The notes under the pieces: generated by a model
What the model was told of the DNA's origin: nothing
The model's database searches: none
What the model saw: the letters and a program-made list of their open reading frames with translations, nothing else
Source of the DNA: a bacterium HR20
GTDB taxonomy: Bacteria; Bacteroidota; Ignavibacteria; Kapaibacteriales; NICIL-2
Direction of reading: 5' to 3'
Length of the DNA: 14,747 nucleotides
NCBI GenBank assembly: GCA_002898675.1
Contig: BEHW01000051.1
Coordinates: 1-14,747 of the forward strand
Shown here: piece by piece, positions 1 to 7,855 of the stretch
How positions within the stretch are numbered: the first letter of the stretch is position 1
How the letters are laid out: each line of letters opens with the position of its first letter
Translations under genes and position numbers: made by a program

Positions 1-402
1 TCTTCACTGGCACGAGTGCCACTTCTGCAATCAATCGCCGTAACCGGAAGCATCAACCAAAAAGGCGACGTTCAACCCGTCGGTGGTGTCAACGAAAAAA
101 TCATCGGCTTTTTCGAAATCTGCCAACAACAGGGACTCGATGGATCGCACGGTGTCATCATTCCGCACCAGAACGTCGCCGACCTGATGCTGCCCGAACC
201 GTTGCTCGAAGCAGCGCGCAATGGACGCTTCCGTATTTGGGCGATTCGTCACTTCACCGAAGGCATCCCAATCCTGACCGGCATGGAAGCTGGGGAGATG
301 TTGCCAGACTTTAGCTATCGGCCTGGAACGTTCCTCCACGCTGTCGATCAGCGATTGGAAGAGCTTGCACTCATTGCGCGAGACTACGCGCGGACACTCT
401 AA
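1..402 (+). CDS. Lon-like (LonB-type) AAA+ protease, C-terminal fragment
   Basis: This is the 3' end of a gene cut by the window's left edge; 133 codons are visible, ending in TAA at 400-402. The translation carries the end of the S16 (Lon) peptidase domain: QSIAVTGSINQKGDVQPVGG followed by VNEKIIGFF. In this family the Lys of the G-G-V-x-E-K segment (here residue 33 of the fragment, bases 97-99) is the catalytic-dyad Lys. The partner Ser, usually in a GDSAS motif, should lie roughly a dozen residues upstream, outside the window. The wording resembles the LonB-like 'Lon-related putative ATP-dependent protease' family rather than housekeeping LonA. Its role is ATP-driven degradation of cytoplasmic proteins. 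The ATPase part is not visible. The gene converges on ruvC with only 21 bp between stop codons and no obvious terminator hairpin. Confidence 0.88.
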   Translation, partial: SSLARVPLLQSIAVTGSINQKGDVQPVGGVNEKIIGFFEICQQQGLDGSHGVIIPHQNVADLMLPEPLLEAARNGRFRIWAIRHFTEGIPILTGMEAGEMLPDFSYRPGTFLHAVDQRLEELALIARDYARTL

Positions 403-423
403 CGCAGATCACCAGAAGGAGCA

Positions 424-975
424 TCACCGCCGAACGATTCGATCAGGGTTGCGCTCGATGAACTCTTGCCAGCTCGAGGCTTTCGTCCGGCTCTGTGTGT
501 TGTGGGAGGCACGGAGGGCATGCGTGATCGCTACAGCGAGCGCATCGGTTGCATCGAAGAACTCCGGGGTCTCCTCGATCGAGAGCATCGAGCGAACCAT
601 GAATGCAACTTGCTCTTTCGATGCATTCCCCTTGCCAGCAATGCTCCGTTTGATAAGACGTGCGGCGTACTCAGCGACAGCGAGCTTATGCTGCGCTAGC
701 ACGAGCATTGCGACACCTCGTGCATGCGAGAGCTTCAGAAGTGATTGGACGTTCCGCGCATAGAAGAGCGCTTCCATTGCTGCGGCGCTCGGCTTGGTTC
801 GTTCAACAACGGCACGGAGCCGCTCGTAGATCAACGCAAGTCGTTCGGGGAGGGCTGGGCTTTTGCGCTGTGCCTCGACAACGCCGTACTCGATCAGGCG
901 CAGGCTGTTGCCTTGAGCTTCGATGATGCCATAGCCGCAGATAAGCGAGCCAGGGTCAATGCCGATGATGCGCAT
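424..975 (-). CDS. ruvC: Crossover junction endodeoxyribonuclease RuvC
   Basis: RuvC is the Holliday-junction resolvase that acts with RuvAB to cleave four-way DNA junctions in homologous recombination. The 183-residue protein, close to the family's usual length of about 170-190, begins MRIIGIDPG. All four acidic catalytic positions are visible: D7 in IGIDPG, E68 in the MEALFYARN segment, and D141 and D144 in FFDATDALAVAITH. I chose the ATG at 973-975 because it places the canonical IGIDPG at the N-terminus. The frame stays open 29 codons further upstream, but that extension lies inside the preceding helicase gene and has no family counterpart. The start lies 20 bp inside the end of the helicase gene, which suggests translational coupling. 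No strong Shine-Dalgarno is seen. It is the last gene of the recJ / Dna2-like / ruvC operon. Confidence 0.96.
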   Translation of the reverse strand: MRIIGIDPGSLICGYGIIEAQGNSLRLIEYGVVEAQRKSPALPERLALIYERLRAVVERTKPSAAAMEALFYARNVQSLLKLSHARGVAMLVLAQHKLAVAEYAARLIKRSIAGKGNASKEQVAFMVRSMLSIEETPEFFDATDALAVAITHALRASHNTQSRTKASSWQEFIERNPDRIVRR

Positions 976-3900
976 GGTGTTCACAAGAGGTGAGAAAGGG
1001 AGCAAGCTCTTCCGTTGCGGTCGCTGCGCTTGTGATGATACCGTGCTGCTCGATAAAGCCAATCAGTGCTGCGTAGTGTGGGCTCAGTTCGAGCAGCTGG
1101 CGATTGCCGATGATGATAACCTGGTGCCGCGCGCGCGTGAGAGCGACGTTCAGCTTCCGGTCAATCGTTCGTCCGTCCAGTTCGGTGAGTGATTCGATGA
1201 GCCGAAGGTGCTGACGGCTGTTGATTGCACACGAGACGATGATGTGGTCGCGCTCAGAGCCTTGGAAACGCTCAACGGTGTCAATGGTCACTTCCTGGCT
1301 TAGGTCTCCGAGCAACTCGGCAATAGTGCGGATCTGCTTGCGGAAGGGAGTGATGATGCCGATTGCCTCGCTCAGAGAGCGATTGGTCGTTCCGTGGGCA
1401 AGGGCGCGTGCACATGCAGCAGCGATCTGGGCTTCTGCACGGTTGTAGCCGCTTGCTGGTTCGCGTGGAGTGTCCACAAAAACAAGTCGGTGGCGCAGGA
1501 GCAGTGGCAGCGCCTCGATTGGGAGCTTATCAGGCGCCTCGTCCTGCCAACGATGCATCGAACGGAACGTTGTGCCGTAGAACTGCGTGCCGGGAAAGCG
1601 TGCGACCAGGTGGTGCATTCGCGCTTGCTCAGTGAGCCGACCGTACGCATGGGTCCAGCGATTGCGCTTTGCCAAGCGCAGGAGCCGTTCAAAGAGCGAG
1701 CGATCGAGTCGCTCAACACCAATTGCCTCCAGGAGTGGATGCTGGACCCTGCATCCGCGCTCATCCTGCTGGACAACTGCTGGGAGCTGGCAGACATCTC
1801 CGATCATCACCATCCGCTCTACACGTACCGCAAGAGCGAGCAGATGCGGCTCCAGGAGCTGGGAAGCCTCATCTACGATTGCTGTTGTGGGCGCGATCAA
1901 CGAGAAAAGATGCAGGTTTGCATTCAGGTAGGGGACCGTCGCTACGATGACACGCGCACGCTGGAGCTGCAACGCTAACTCCGCAAAGTCCTGCGTTTGC
2001 GCCGCTTGAGCAAAGGATAGTGCGTCGTGTTCGGTTGCGTGGAGCGAACCCAACCGCAGCAGTAGGCCATCGTTCCAGAGGTGCTCAAGTGCCGAGCAGA
2101 TTTCGTCCACTGCACGATTGGTCAGTGCAGTGCAGAGGATTACTTCGCGTGGATCGGACAGCAAGTGATCCACGATGGAGCGGAGCATCGTGCTGGTTTT
2201 CCCTGTGCCTGGCGGCCCTTCGAGCAAAAAGTAATCCTGTGCGGCAAGACAGCGGCTGAGCAGTTCGTACTGCAGATCGGTCAGCCGAGCCGGCCGTGGA
2301 ACAGCCAGCGGTTGACTTCGTGGCGCAATGTTGCCAAGCAGAAGTTGCCTGCGCTCTCGAGGTGCAAGCGCGAACTGCCCACATGCACGGACCATGCTCT
2401 CGATACCAATCGAGAGCACGTCTGGATCGAGCGCCCAGAAACCCTCGCTGGCAAAGAGTCTGCGGTCAAAGAGCTTGTTGCGGAGACTGAGGACAATGTG
2501 ATCCCGGCCCAAGGACCGTACCGTACACTTGAACACTTGTCCTGCAATCGTATCACCACCGCGCAAGAGCGCATCATGCTGGTAGAGCACTGCGATGTCA
2601 CCAGTGCGGAATGGATGTACCGGTGGAGTTCGTTCGGTGAAACGAAACGTCAGGAAGCCACGTTCACAGTTGCTCGCATCTGGGTCGAAGCGGAGGAAGG
2701 TAAGCGAGCGCAGCTCTTCGCTTTTTTCCTCAATCGCGGACCGCCAGAGTGAGGAATAGCCGCCATTGCGCAGAGGGCTGCCGACCATCGTTGTAATCCA
2801 CTCGTGGAAGGCGAATGCAATGAAGGCATACAGATAGAGCCGCTCTTGCTCATCCAGGCTGCCGAATGCCTGTTGCCACTGCTGAAGTTTTTGGCGATCA
2901 ACCGGTGGCGCCTCAGCCGCATCGAGCGTCGCCAGCTGGTCGAGCGCACGGAAACGGCGATGTGCCAGGTCGTGGTACATCGCAACGATCTTGTTGCGCA
3001 TCGCCAGGAAATCTGCCTTGAAGTCATGGAGATTCGGCGCGTTCCGGAGAGGTTCTTCAGCTGAGCGGGAGTAGAGAATTTGGCTTGTTCCCTGGCATCC
3101 AGGAAATGCAGCATCGAGCAGAAGGTTGTAACCAGCAATTTGCATCAGGTGATTGGGACGCATCCCAACGGTGATGTGGGTACCCGATTGGCTGACCATA
3201 CGCTGAAGCTGAGTCGGTGGCGCACCCGATTTCAGCTCGATGATTGTTTTGTACGCGGGACGTTCGCGGTCTTCCAAAAGCACGTCAATGCGACCTTGCA
3301 CGCCGTAGCGTGGAGCGATGAACATTGGCTCCGTCGTTGCTTGCCCGCGAAGGTGGGGGATCACGCGGCGGAGGACGTCGAGGTGAATCCCGACGTCTTG
3401 TTCGACTTGCTCCAGGCTCAGCAACCCATGCTGCACTGCCACGAGCACGTCTAAGTACCGCGCGCGGAGGGCACGTTCAATGGCACGCGACGGTTCGACC
3501 TCAGGATCAGCCAGGAGCTCATCGAAGCATGCGTTGACGACAGAACCAACCACTGTTGCAGCACTCGGGGTGTCCATCGAAAGCATCTGCAACAGCACAC
3601 GAAGGTGTGTGTTGGTACTGCCGGTAAAGCATTCTGCAACGGTTGTTACATCGAGCAGCACATCGGGTTCGAGGATAACGAGCGTTGTATCGGTGCACGC
3701 TGCAGTGTCGGGTGAAAGCCAGCGCGGTGCAATGACTCCGAGCACGGTTCCTTGGCGGATAGCAGCTGCAAGCTGGCGCCATCGGCGGTGGAGTTGGAGT
3801 GCGACGGGCAGGTTGCTTGCTTCGATCGTTCCATGAATGACAGGGATCTCAGCGCCGCTGTCGAGATGGATGGCCGAACGTTCCCGTGCAACGATGCGAA

Positions 3901-4315
3901 GTGCTGTCGGCTCGTCTGGGGTGGATTCGTCTGGAAGTGGCAAGGCATCGAGATCGGCACCCGTTGCTCCCTGATGCCACTTCAGCCATTGGCCGATCAG
4001 CGCAAATGCAGGCTGAAGCTGTGCGTGCGGGTACTCGATACGCTGACGTACTGTGCGGTAGAGCCACGTGCGGAGCTTTTCCAGCGCTACAGCAAGATTG
4101 GGAGGGACCCCGAGCGCTTGGTGGACGTACACCTGCCGCGAAGCAACGCTCGCGAAGGTCTGCAGTTCATCGTCTGTTGCGAGGGTGTAGCTTGCGCGGA
4201 GGATTTCATCGAGCAAGCGGCATCGCTCGAGCGACGAAGTTGCCAGCGCCTGTTCGATCTGCCCAACTTCATTGAGCAGACTTGCCGATTCTGCCTCGGT
4301 CAATCGCCGTGCCAT
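956..4315 (-). CDS. Dna2-like nuclease-helicase (PD-(D/E)XK nuclease fused to UPF1-type SF1 helicase)
   Basis: The 1119-residue protein has an N-terminal region of unknown fold (about 1-240). Next is a PD-(D/E)XK nuclease-like domain (about 250-450) with D344 in QGRIDVLL, E360-x-K362 in IIELKSG, and a Q392-x3-Y396 RecB-type motif. A beta-barrel-like segment typical of Dna2 follows (about 570-615: TGDIAVLYQ, then HIVLSLRNKLFD). The SF1 helicase core comes last: Walker A GPPGTGKT at 700-707, DEAS at 815-818, GDVCQLPAVV at 839-848, RLTEQARM at 893-900, ITPFRKQ near 988, TVERFQGSERDH from 1013, and LNVALTRAR at 1055-1063. By analogy with Dna2 and UPF1 it should unwind 5'-3' and cut single-stranded DNA. 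Two features are odd: motif I reads GSVVNACFDE with Asn261 where Dna2/Cas4 proteins usually have His, and the four-Cys Fe-S pattern is not visible. It starts 31 bp after the recJ stop and ends overlapping ruvC by 20 bp. The activity and direction are inferred. Confidence 0.88.
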   Translation of the reverse strand: MARRLTEAESASLLNEVGQIEQALATSSLERCRLLDEILRASYTLATDDELQTFASVASRQVYVHQALGVPPNLAVALEKLRTWLYRTVRQRIEYPHAQLQPAFALIGQWLKWHQGATGADLDALPLPDESTPDEPTALRIVARERSAIHLDSGAEIPVIHGTIEASNLPVALQLHRRWRQLAAAIRQGTVLGVIAPRWLSPDTAACTDTTLVILEPDVLLDVTTVAECFTGSTNTHLRVLLQMLSMDTPSAATVVGSVVNACFDELLADPEVEPSRAIERALRARYLDVLVAVQHGLLSLEQVEQDVGIHLDVLRRVIPHLRGQATTEPMFIAPRYGVQGRIDVLLEDRERPAYKTIIELKSGAPPTQLQRMVSQSGTHITVGMRPNHLMQIAGYNLLLDAAFPGCQGTSQILYSRSAEEPLRNAPNLHDFKADFLAMRNKIVAMYHDLAHRRFRALDQLATLDAAEAPPVDRQKLQQWQQAFGSLDEQERLYLYAFIAFAFHEWITTMVGSPLRNGGYSSLWRSAIEEKSEELRSLTFLRFDPDASNCERGFLTFRFTERTPPVHPFRTGDIAVLYQHDALLRGGDTIAGQVFKCTVRSLGRDHIVLSLRNKLFDRRLFASEGFWALDPDVLSIGIESMVRACGQFALAPRERRQLLLGNIAPRSQPLAVPRPARLTDLQYELLSRCLAAQDYFLLEGPPGTGKTSTMLRSIVDHLLSDPREVILCTALTNRAVDEICSALEHLWNDGLLLRLGSLHATEHDALSFAQAAQTQDFAELALQLQRARVIVATVPYLNANLHLFSLIAPTTAIVDEASQLLEPHLLALAVRVERMVMIGDVCQLPAVVQQDERGCRVQHPLLEAIGVERLDRSLFERLLRLAKRNRWTHAYGRLTEQARMHHLVARFPGTQFYGTTFRSMHRWQDEAPDKLPIEALPLLLRHRLVFVDTPREPASGYNRAEAQIAAACARALAHGTTNRSLSEAIGIITPFRKQIRTIAELLGDLSQEVTIDTVERFQGSERDHIIVSCAINSRQHLRLIESLTELDGRTIDRKLNVALTRARHQVIIIGNRQLLELSPHYAALIGFIEQHGIITSAATATEELAPFLTSCEHHAHHRH

Positions 4316-4346
4316 CGCTATCCCGAAATGGACGAGGGCAAAAGTA

Positions 4347-6065
4347 TCAGTTCAGCTCCGATTGGAGGTTCTGATCGGACGACGGCCGTATATCCCGCAC
4401 GCGCAGCAACGGAATCCCTTTGGTTTCTTCCTCGATGCTGAAAATCATCGAAAGTGGGACATCCCGCTTGATGCCCGATGCAGCCTCGCTCGGGGCGATG
4501 GCATCAATGGCAAAGTTCGATTGCAGGACTCGGAAGCGGTTCTGGTTGCGACCGTGGGTGCGTACGCTCCCGACGAGCTGGACTCCTGTGGCGAGGAAGA
4601 GCGGCTTGGTATTGTTGAAGCCATACGGAGCAAAGCGTGGCAGGATCTCGAGCATGTTCGGGGTAAGCTCGATAAGCTCCATTGGCGCATCAATTGTCAG
4701 TTCCGGCAGGAGCATGTCGTCAGTGACTTGCTCGCTTGCGATGCTATCGAACATTTCGGAAAGGAGCGGGACATTTTCCAGACGCAGGGCAAGACCTGCG
4801 GCGTGCTTGTGTCCACCAAATTCGAGGAGGAGGGATTCGCAGCGTTTGAGCGCAGCGTGGATATCGAAGTTGCGAATGCTCCGTGCTGAACCTTTGGCGA
4901 TGCCATCGTCGCCGGAGGTGAGGAGAATCGTCGGCAAGTGGAATTTTTCCACCAGACGCGAGGCAACGATCCCGATGACGCCTGGATGCCACGACGCCGA
5001 ATGGAGTACAAGCGATCGCCGCTGCTGATGGGCGAGCAACTGCTCTGCGTGTTGGCGCGCTTGTTCGTAGGTGATTTCGTCGAGCGACCGGCGTTTTCGG
5101 TTGTCATGCTCGAGCGACTGTGCAATGCGGAATGCCAGCAGGGGATTGGGCTGCATCATCATCTCGACGGCACGCCGTGCATCGCCGAGCCGGCCGGCTG
5201 CGTTGATCCGTGGCGCGATGCCATAGACGATGCTCGACGTTGTGATGCTTCCATAGTCTGCGCCGACACAGTCGAGAAGCCCGCGGAAACCGGGACGCGG
5301 GTTCGTGTTGAGTTTGCGTAGTCCATGAGCAACGAGGATGCGGTTTTCGCCGACGAGCGGGACGATGTCGGCAGCCGAGGCGATTGCGACGTAATCGAGG
5401 TAGTCAAAGGCACGGTCGTGGAAGCCGCGGCGCAGGCAGATTGCTTCGATGAGTTTGAAGGTAACGCCGCAGGCAGCAAGATGCTTGAACGGATAGGGAC
5501 ATCCTGGCACGAGTGGATCGAGAATCGCAAAGACGCTCGGCAGAACGTCTGCTGGCTCGTGGTGATCGCAGATGATCACATCGAGTCCCCGTTCCCGCGC
5601 ATACGCGAGGATCTCCGTGCTGGTGATGCCACAGTCAACGGTGATGAGCACTCGCGCACCTGCCTCGACTGCGGTGTTGATGCTCTGCAGTGAAACGCCG
5701 TAACCTTCGGTGATACGGTCTGGGATGTAGTACGCTACACGTGCGCCGAGCCAGCGGAGGAATTCCACTAGCATCGCCGTCGAGGCAGTGCCATCAACGT
5801 CGTAGTCGCCGTGAATCCAGATCGTCTCGCCGCGCGCAATTGCTTGTTCGATCCGCTCGACCGCTCGCTCCATGTCCTGCATCAAGAACGGATCGTGCAG
5901 GTCCTCCAGTCGCGGGGCGAAGTACTGCTGAGCATCTGCAGGTGTCTGCAACCCACGCGAGCCAAGGACGCGCGCGATCGGGCGGGGGATGGCTAAGTGC
6001 TGGCTGAGCGTCGAGACGATGGATTCATCAGGCTGATCACGCAATACCCAACGATAGTTCGACAA
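4347..6065 (-). CDS. recJ: Single-stranded-DNA-specific exonuclease RecJ
   Basis: RecJ degrades single-stranded DNA 5'-3' in recombination, mismatch and base-excision repair. The 572-residue product has the usual family length. Its DHH domain shows GDYDVDG at 86-92, the VDCG motif with D144, and CDHHE with D167-H168-H169; these are the Mn-binding motifs. The DHHA1 domain follows with FGGHKHAAGLAL, and then an OB-fold region. The start codon is TTG (6063-6065): the frame has a TAA at 6099-6101 and no ATG or GTG between. The resulting MSNYRWVLRD start matches the usual RecJ N-terminus. No clear Shine-Dalgarno precedes it. It is the first gene of the minus-strand repair operon and is divergent from rsgA. 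Confidence 0.96.
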   Translation of the reverse strand: MSNYRWVLRDQPDESIVSTLSQHLAIPRPIARVLGSRGLQTPADAQQYFAPRLEDLHDPFLMQDMERAVERIEQAIARGETIWIHGDYDVDGTASTAMLVEFLRWLGARVAYYIPDRITEGYGVSLQSINTAVEAGARVLITVDCGITSTEILAYARERGLDVIICDHHEPADVLPSVFAILDPLVPGCPYPFKHLAACGVTFKLIEAICLRRGFHDRAFDYLDYVAIASAADIVPLVGENRILVAHGLRKLNTNPRPGFRGLLDCVGADYGSITTSSIVYGIAPRINAAGRLGDARRAVEMMMQPNPLLAFRIAQSLEHDNRKRRSLDEITYEQARQHAEQLLAHQQRRSLVLHSASWHPGVIGIVASRLVEKFHLPTILLTSGDDGIAKGSARSIRNFDIHAALKRCESLLLEFGGHKHAAGLALRLENVPLLSEMFDSIASEQVTDDMLLPELTIDAPMELIELTPNMLEILPRFAPYGFNNTKPLFLATGVQLVGSVRTHGRNQNRFRVLQSNFAIDAIAPSEAASGIKRDVPLSMIFSIEEETKGIPLLRVRDIRPSSDQNLQSELN

Positions 6066-6093
6066 TGCAGAATCGCTGAAAAATGAACTACTG

Positions 6094-6101
6094 CAAACTT
6101 A
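6094..6101 (-). promoter_or_regulatory. Candidate Bacteroidota-type -7 promoter element for recJ operon
   Basis: On the minus strand this reads TAAGTTTG, a perfect match to the TAnnTTTG -7 consensus of Bacteroidota housekeeping sigma factors. It lies 28 bp upstream of the recJ TTG start, in the 115-bp divergent gap. That would give a 5' leader of about 20 nt. No TTTG -33 element is seen at the usual 19-21 bp spacing, so the call rests on the -7 element and its position. Confidence 0.35.
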
Positions 6102-6180
6102 GCGAATCGCGGTCGAGTTCGGCTCCTTGCGCAACGCGTGCGATATTTGTGCCAGCTTGTGGTTGTGTTGTTTCGAGACT

Positions 6181-7266
6181 ATGGCTACGTTCCGTCGGAA
6201 GCCGCACCGGAAATCAATTCTCCGCCGAGATGCAGTGCGCATCGAGGGTGATACTGTCGAGGAACGCTCCATTGCGCGGTCAACGCAACTGAAAAAAGAT
6301 CCCGCAAAACACCGTGCGCGGGCAACGTTTGCCGGTCGGATCGTTGGTGTTGCAAGCAGCCTCTGGCTTGTCGAGGAAGAACGCGCCTACAGCCAACCAC
6401 ACAGCGAGCCATTTACGCCGACGCATGAGTGCATTGCTGGTGGTGTTGTTACAACCGACAACGGTGAATCTGAATCCCTGCTTGCTGTTGGTGATTGGGT
6501 TGAGTTTGCACCTACACCGGATGATGATCGCCGAGGTGTCATCCTGCACGTCCGCCAGCGCCAGACGAAGCTCTTTCGGCGTTCGCCTGCGGAGCGGCAG
6601 GTGCAGGTTCTCGCTGCCAATGTTGATCGGGCGTTTCTTGTCCACTCGGTGACGTTACCGCACTTTAGCCGGCGATTGCTCGATCGGCATTTGGTCGCTG
6701 CCGAGCAAGGAAGTGTCGAGCCAATCGTTGTGTTCAACAAAGTTGATTTGCCAATTCCACGCGAGGTTGAAGATGCCATTGCATACTACCGCGATCGCTT
6801 AGGGCTTCGTGTGTGCTTGACCAGCACAATCAGCGGCGATGGAATCGCTGAGCTTCGCTCGCTTGCCGAAGGAGCCACCTGCGTCCTGGTCGGTGCGTCC
6901 GGTGTGGGGAAGTCGGCACTTGTCAATGCATGCTTTGGGATCTCGCTTCAGCAAGTGCGCTCAATCTCCCGCAAGTATGAGCGCGGCCGCCATACGACGA
7001 CCAATGCGCGGCTGTTCCATTTGCCAGTCGGGGGGTCGCTCATTGATACACCCGGTTTGCGAGAGTTTGCGCTCGCTGAGCTACACCCCGAGGAGTTGGC
7101 ATTCTACTTCCACGACTTCGATCCATACTATCCGCAGTGCAAGTATTTGCCGTGTACACACACGCACGAACCAGAGTGCGCAGTGCGTGCTGCTGTCGAG
7201 CGTGGCGAGATTCCCTACGAGCGATACGAAAGCTACTTGCTTATCTTCGAATCGCTTCAACAATGA
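6181..7266 (+). CDS. rsgA: Small ribosomal subunit biogenesis GTPase RsgA
   Basis: RsgA is a circularly permuted GTPase that checks maturation of the 30S subunit. The 361-residue protein has the family's permuted motif order: an N-terminal OB-fold region (about 48-130), G4 NKVD at 186-189, G1 GASGVGKS at 238-245, a T-rich G2 loop near 272-274, and G3 DTPG at 289-292. A C-terminal zinc-binding site follows, C320-x4-C325-x-H327-x5-C333, matching the RsgA zinc finger. The N-terminal 40 residues are basic, as is common for rRNA contact. I chose the ATG at 6181. An in-frame TTG at 6127 would add 18 Cys-rich residues not expected in the family. It opens a co-directional run of eight genes; the next starts 10 bp after its stop. 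Confidence 0.95.
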   Translation: MATFRRKPHRKSILRRDAVRIEGDTVEERSIARSTQLKKDPAKHRARATFAGRIVGVASSLWLVEEERAYSQPHSEPFTPTHECIAGGVVTTDNGESESLLAVGDWVEFAPTPDDDRRGVILHVRQRQTKLFRRSPAERQVQVLAANVDRAFLVHSVTLPHFSRRLLDRHLVAAEQGSVEPIVVFNKVDLPIPREVEDAIAYYRDRLGLRVCLTSTISGDGIAELRSLAEGATCVLVGASGVGKSALVNACFGISLQQVRSISRKYERGRHTTTNARLFHLPVGGSLIDTPGLREFALAELHPEELAFYFHDFDPYYPQCKYLPCTHTHEPECAVRAAVERGEIPYERYESYLLIFESLQQ

Positions 7267-7276
7267 GGTTCTGAGG

Positions 7277-7750
7277 ATGCTTTACCGAGTCATTTGCTGT
7301 GCGTTTCTGGCGGTGACGATCGCCTCTGCTCAGAGAGGAACAGGGTTCGGGATTATTCTCGGCGACCCAACGGGCTTGACGCTCAAGCACTGGGTGAGCC
7401 GCGACCAGGCGATTGCTGCCTCGCTGGGCGGCTCATACTACGGGGCGCCACGGATCGGCATTGACTACCTCTGGCACTTCAATGCGTTCCGGAGTTCGGT
7501 CGTGCTGCTGTACGGCGACGTTGGGCTGGCGATCGGCTTTGGCAAAGGCGTCCGCTGGTGGGGAGATCGCGGGTACAAATACTATGACCGTGACGAGACC
7601 CGGATCGGAGTGCGGGGAATGTTCGGCGTTGATGTGCTTCCGCGGGGAGTTCCGCTGGAATTTTTCCTCGAATTGGGCCCACTGGTGACGATTGCGCCAG
7701 GCTTTGCTTCGACAGTGGACGTTGCCATTGGCATGCGGTTCTATCCCTGA
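7277..7750 (+). CDS. Small secreted outer-membrane beta-barrel-like protein, function unknown
   Basis: The 157-residue protein begins with a signal peptide (hydrophobic stretch about 5-16, likely cleavage after ASA at 16-18). Alternating aromatic/Gly-rich strands follow, such as GFGIILGDPTGLTLKHW and FNAFRSSVVLLYGDVGLAIG, and it ends in aromatic residues (MRFYP), as outer-membrane barrels often do. The GxGxILGDPTGLTxKHW opening resembles a family of small beta-barrel proteins I associate with spirochaetes (BAPKO_0422-like) and Chlorobi/Bacteroidota, recalled by pattern only. No catalytic motif is visible, so a structural or porin-like role in the outer membrane is a guess. A GAGG at 7265-7268, overlapping the rsgA stop, lies 8 nt before the ATG and supports this start. 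It is probably co-transcribed with rsgA. Confidence 0.78.
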   Translation: MLYRVICCAFLAVTIASAQRGTGFGIILGDPTGLTLKHWVSRDQAIAASLGGSYYGAPRIGIDYLWHFNAFRSSVVLLYGDVGLAIGFGKGVRWWGDRGYKYYDRDETRIGVRGMFGVDVLPRGVPLEFFLELGPLVTIAPGFASTVDVAIGMRFYP

Positions 7751-7762
7751 GAAGGCAAATGC

Positions 7763-7770
7763 TATTTTCG
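7763..7770 (+). promoter_or_regulatory. Weak candidate -7 element upstream of nuoG
   Basis: TATTTTCG matches TAnnTTTG except for one base. It lies in the 105-bp gap before nuoG, the longest gap in the plus-strand gene run and so the most likely place for an internal promoter. No clear -33 TTTG is seen and the leader would be about 80 nt. No terminator hairpin was recognised in this gap. Confidence 0.15.
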
Positions 7771-7855
7771 CAGTGCAGCCTGGCAGCGAACTATCTGCGG
7801 GATGTTCGCTGTTGGTGTGCATGCCCGATCATCACCAGTTGTTGAGCAACGCACC

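Noticed and set aside
976..1062. N-terminal extension of RuvC
   Set aside because: The added 29 residues lie within the helicase coding region and displace the conserved MRIIGIDPG from the N-terminus.
1394..1978. Plus-strand open frame (194 codons) opposite the helicase C-terminal core
   Set aside because: It is an antisense shadow of conserved SF1 motifs with no recognisable domain.
2081..2752. Plus-strand open frame (223 codons) opposite the helicase core
   Set aside because: It lies entirely antisense to the Walker A and Dna2 barrel coding region and has no family resemblance.
956..4315. Phage-defence helicase-nuclease
   Set aside because: Helicase-nuclease fusions occur in defence islands, but the flanking genes here are core repair enzymes and no methylase, toxin, integrase or other defence partner is present.
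3752..4441. Long plus-strand open frame (229 codons) opposite the helicase and recJ ends
   Set aside because: It is antisense to two genes with clear family motifs, has no recognisable domain, and spans the recJ/helicase junction. It is a shadow of high-GC coding DNA.
6127..6180. Upstream TTG start for rsgA
   Set aside because: It would add a Cys-rich 18-residue stretch with no family counterpart; the ATG at 6181 fits.
7802..7855. Earlier ATG start for nuoG
   Set aside because: The 18 added residues do not resemble NuoG N-termini, while the later ATG gives the canonical MPTITIDG ferredoxin start.
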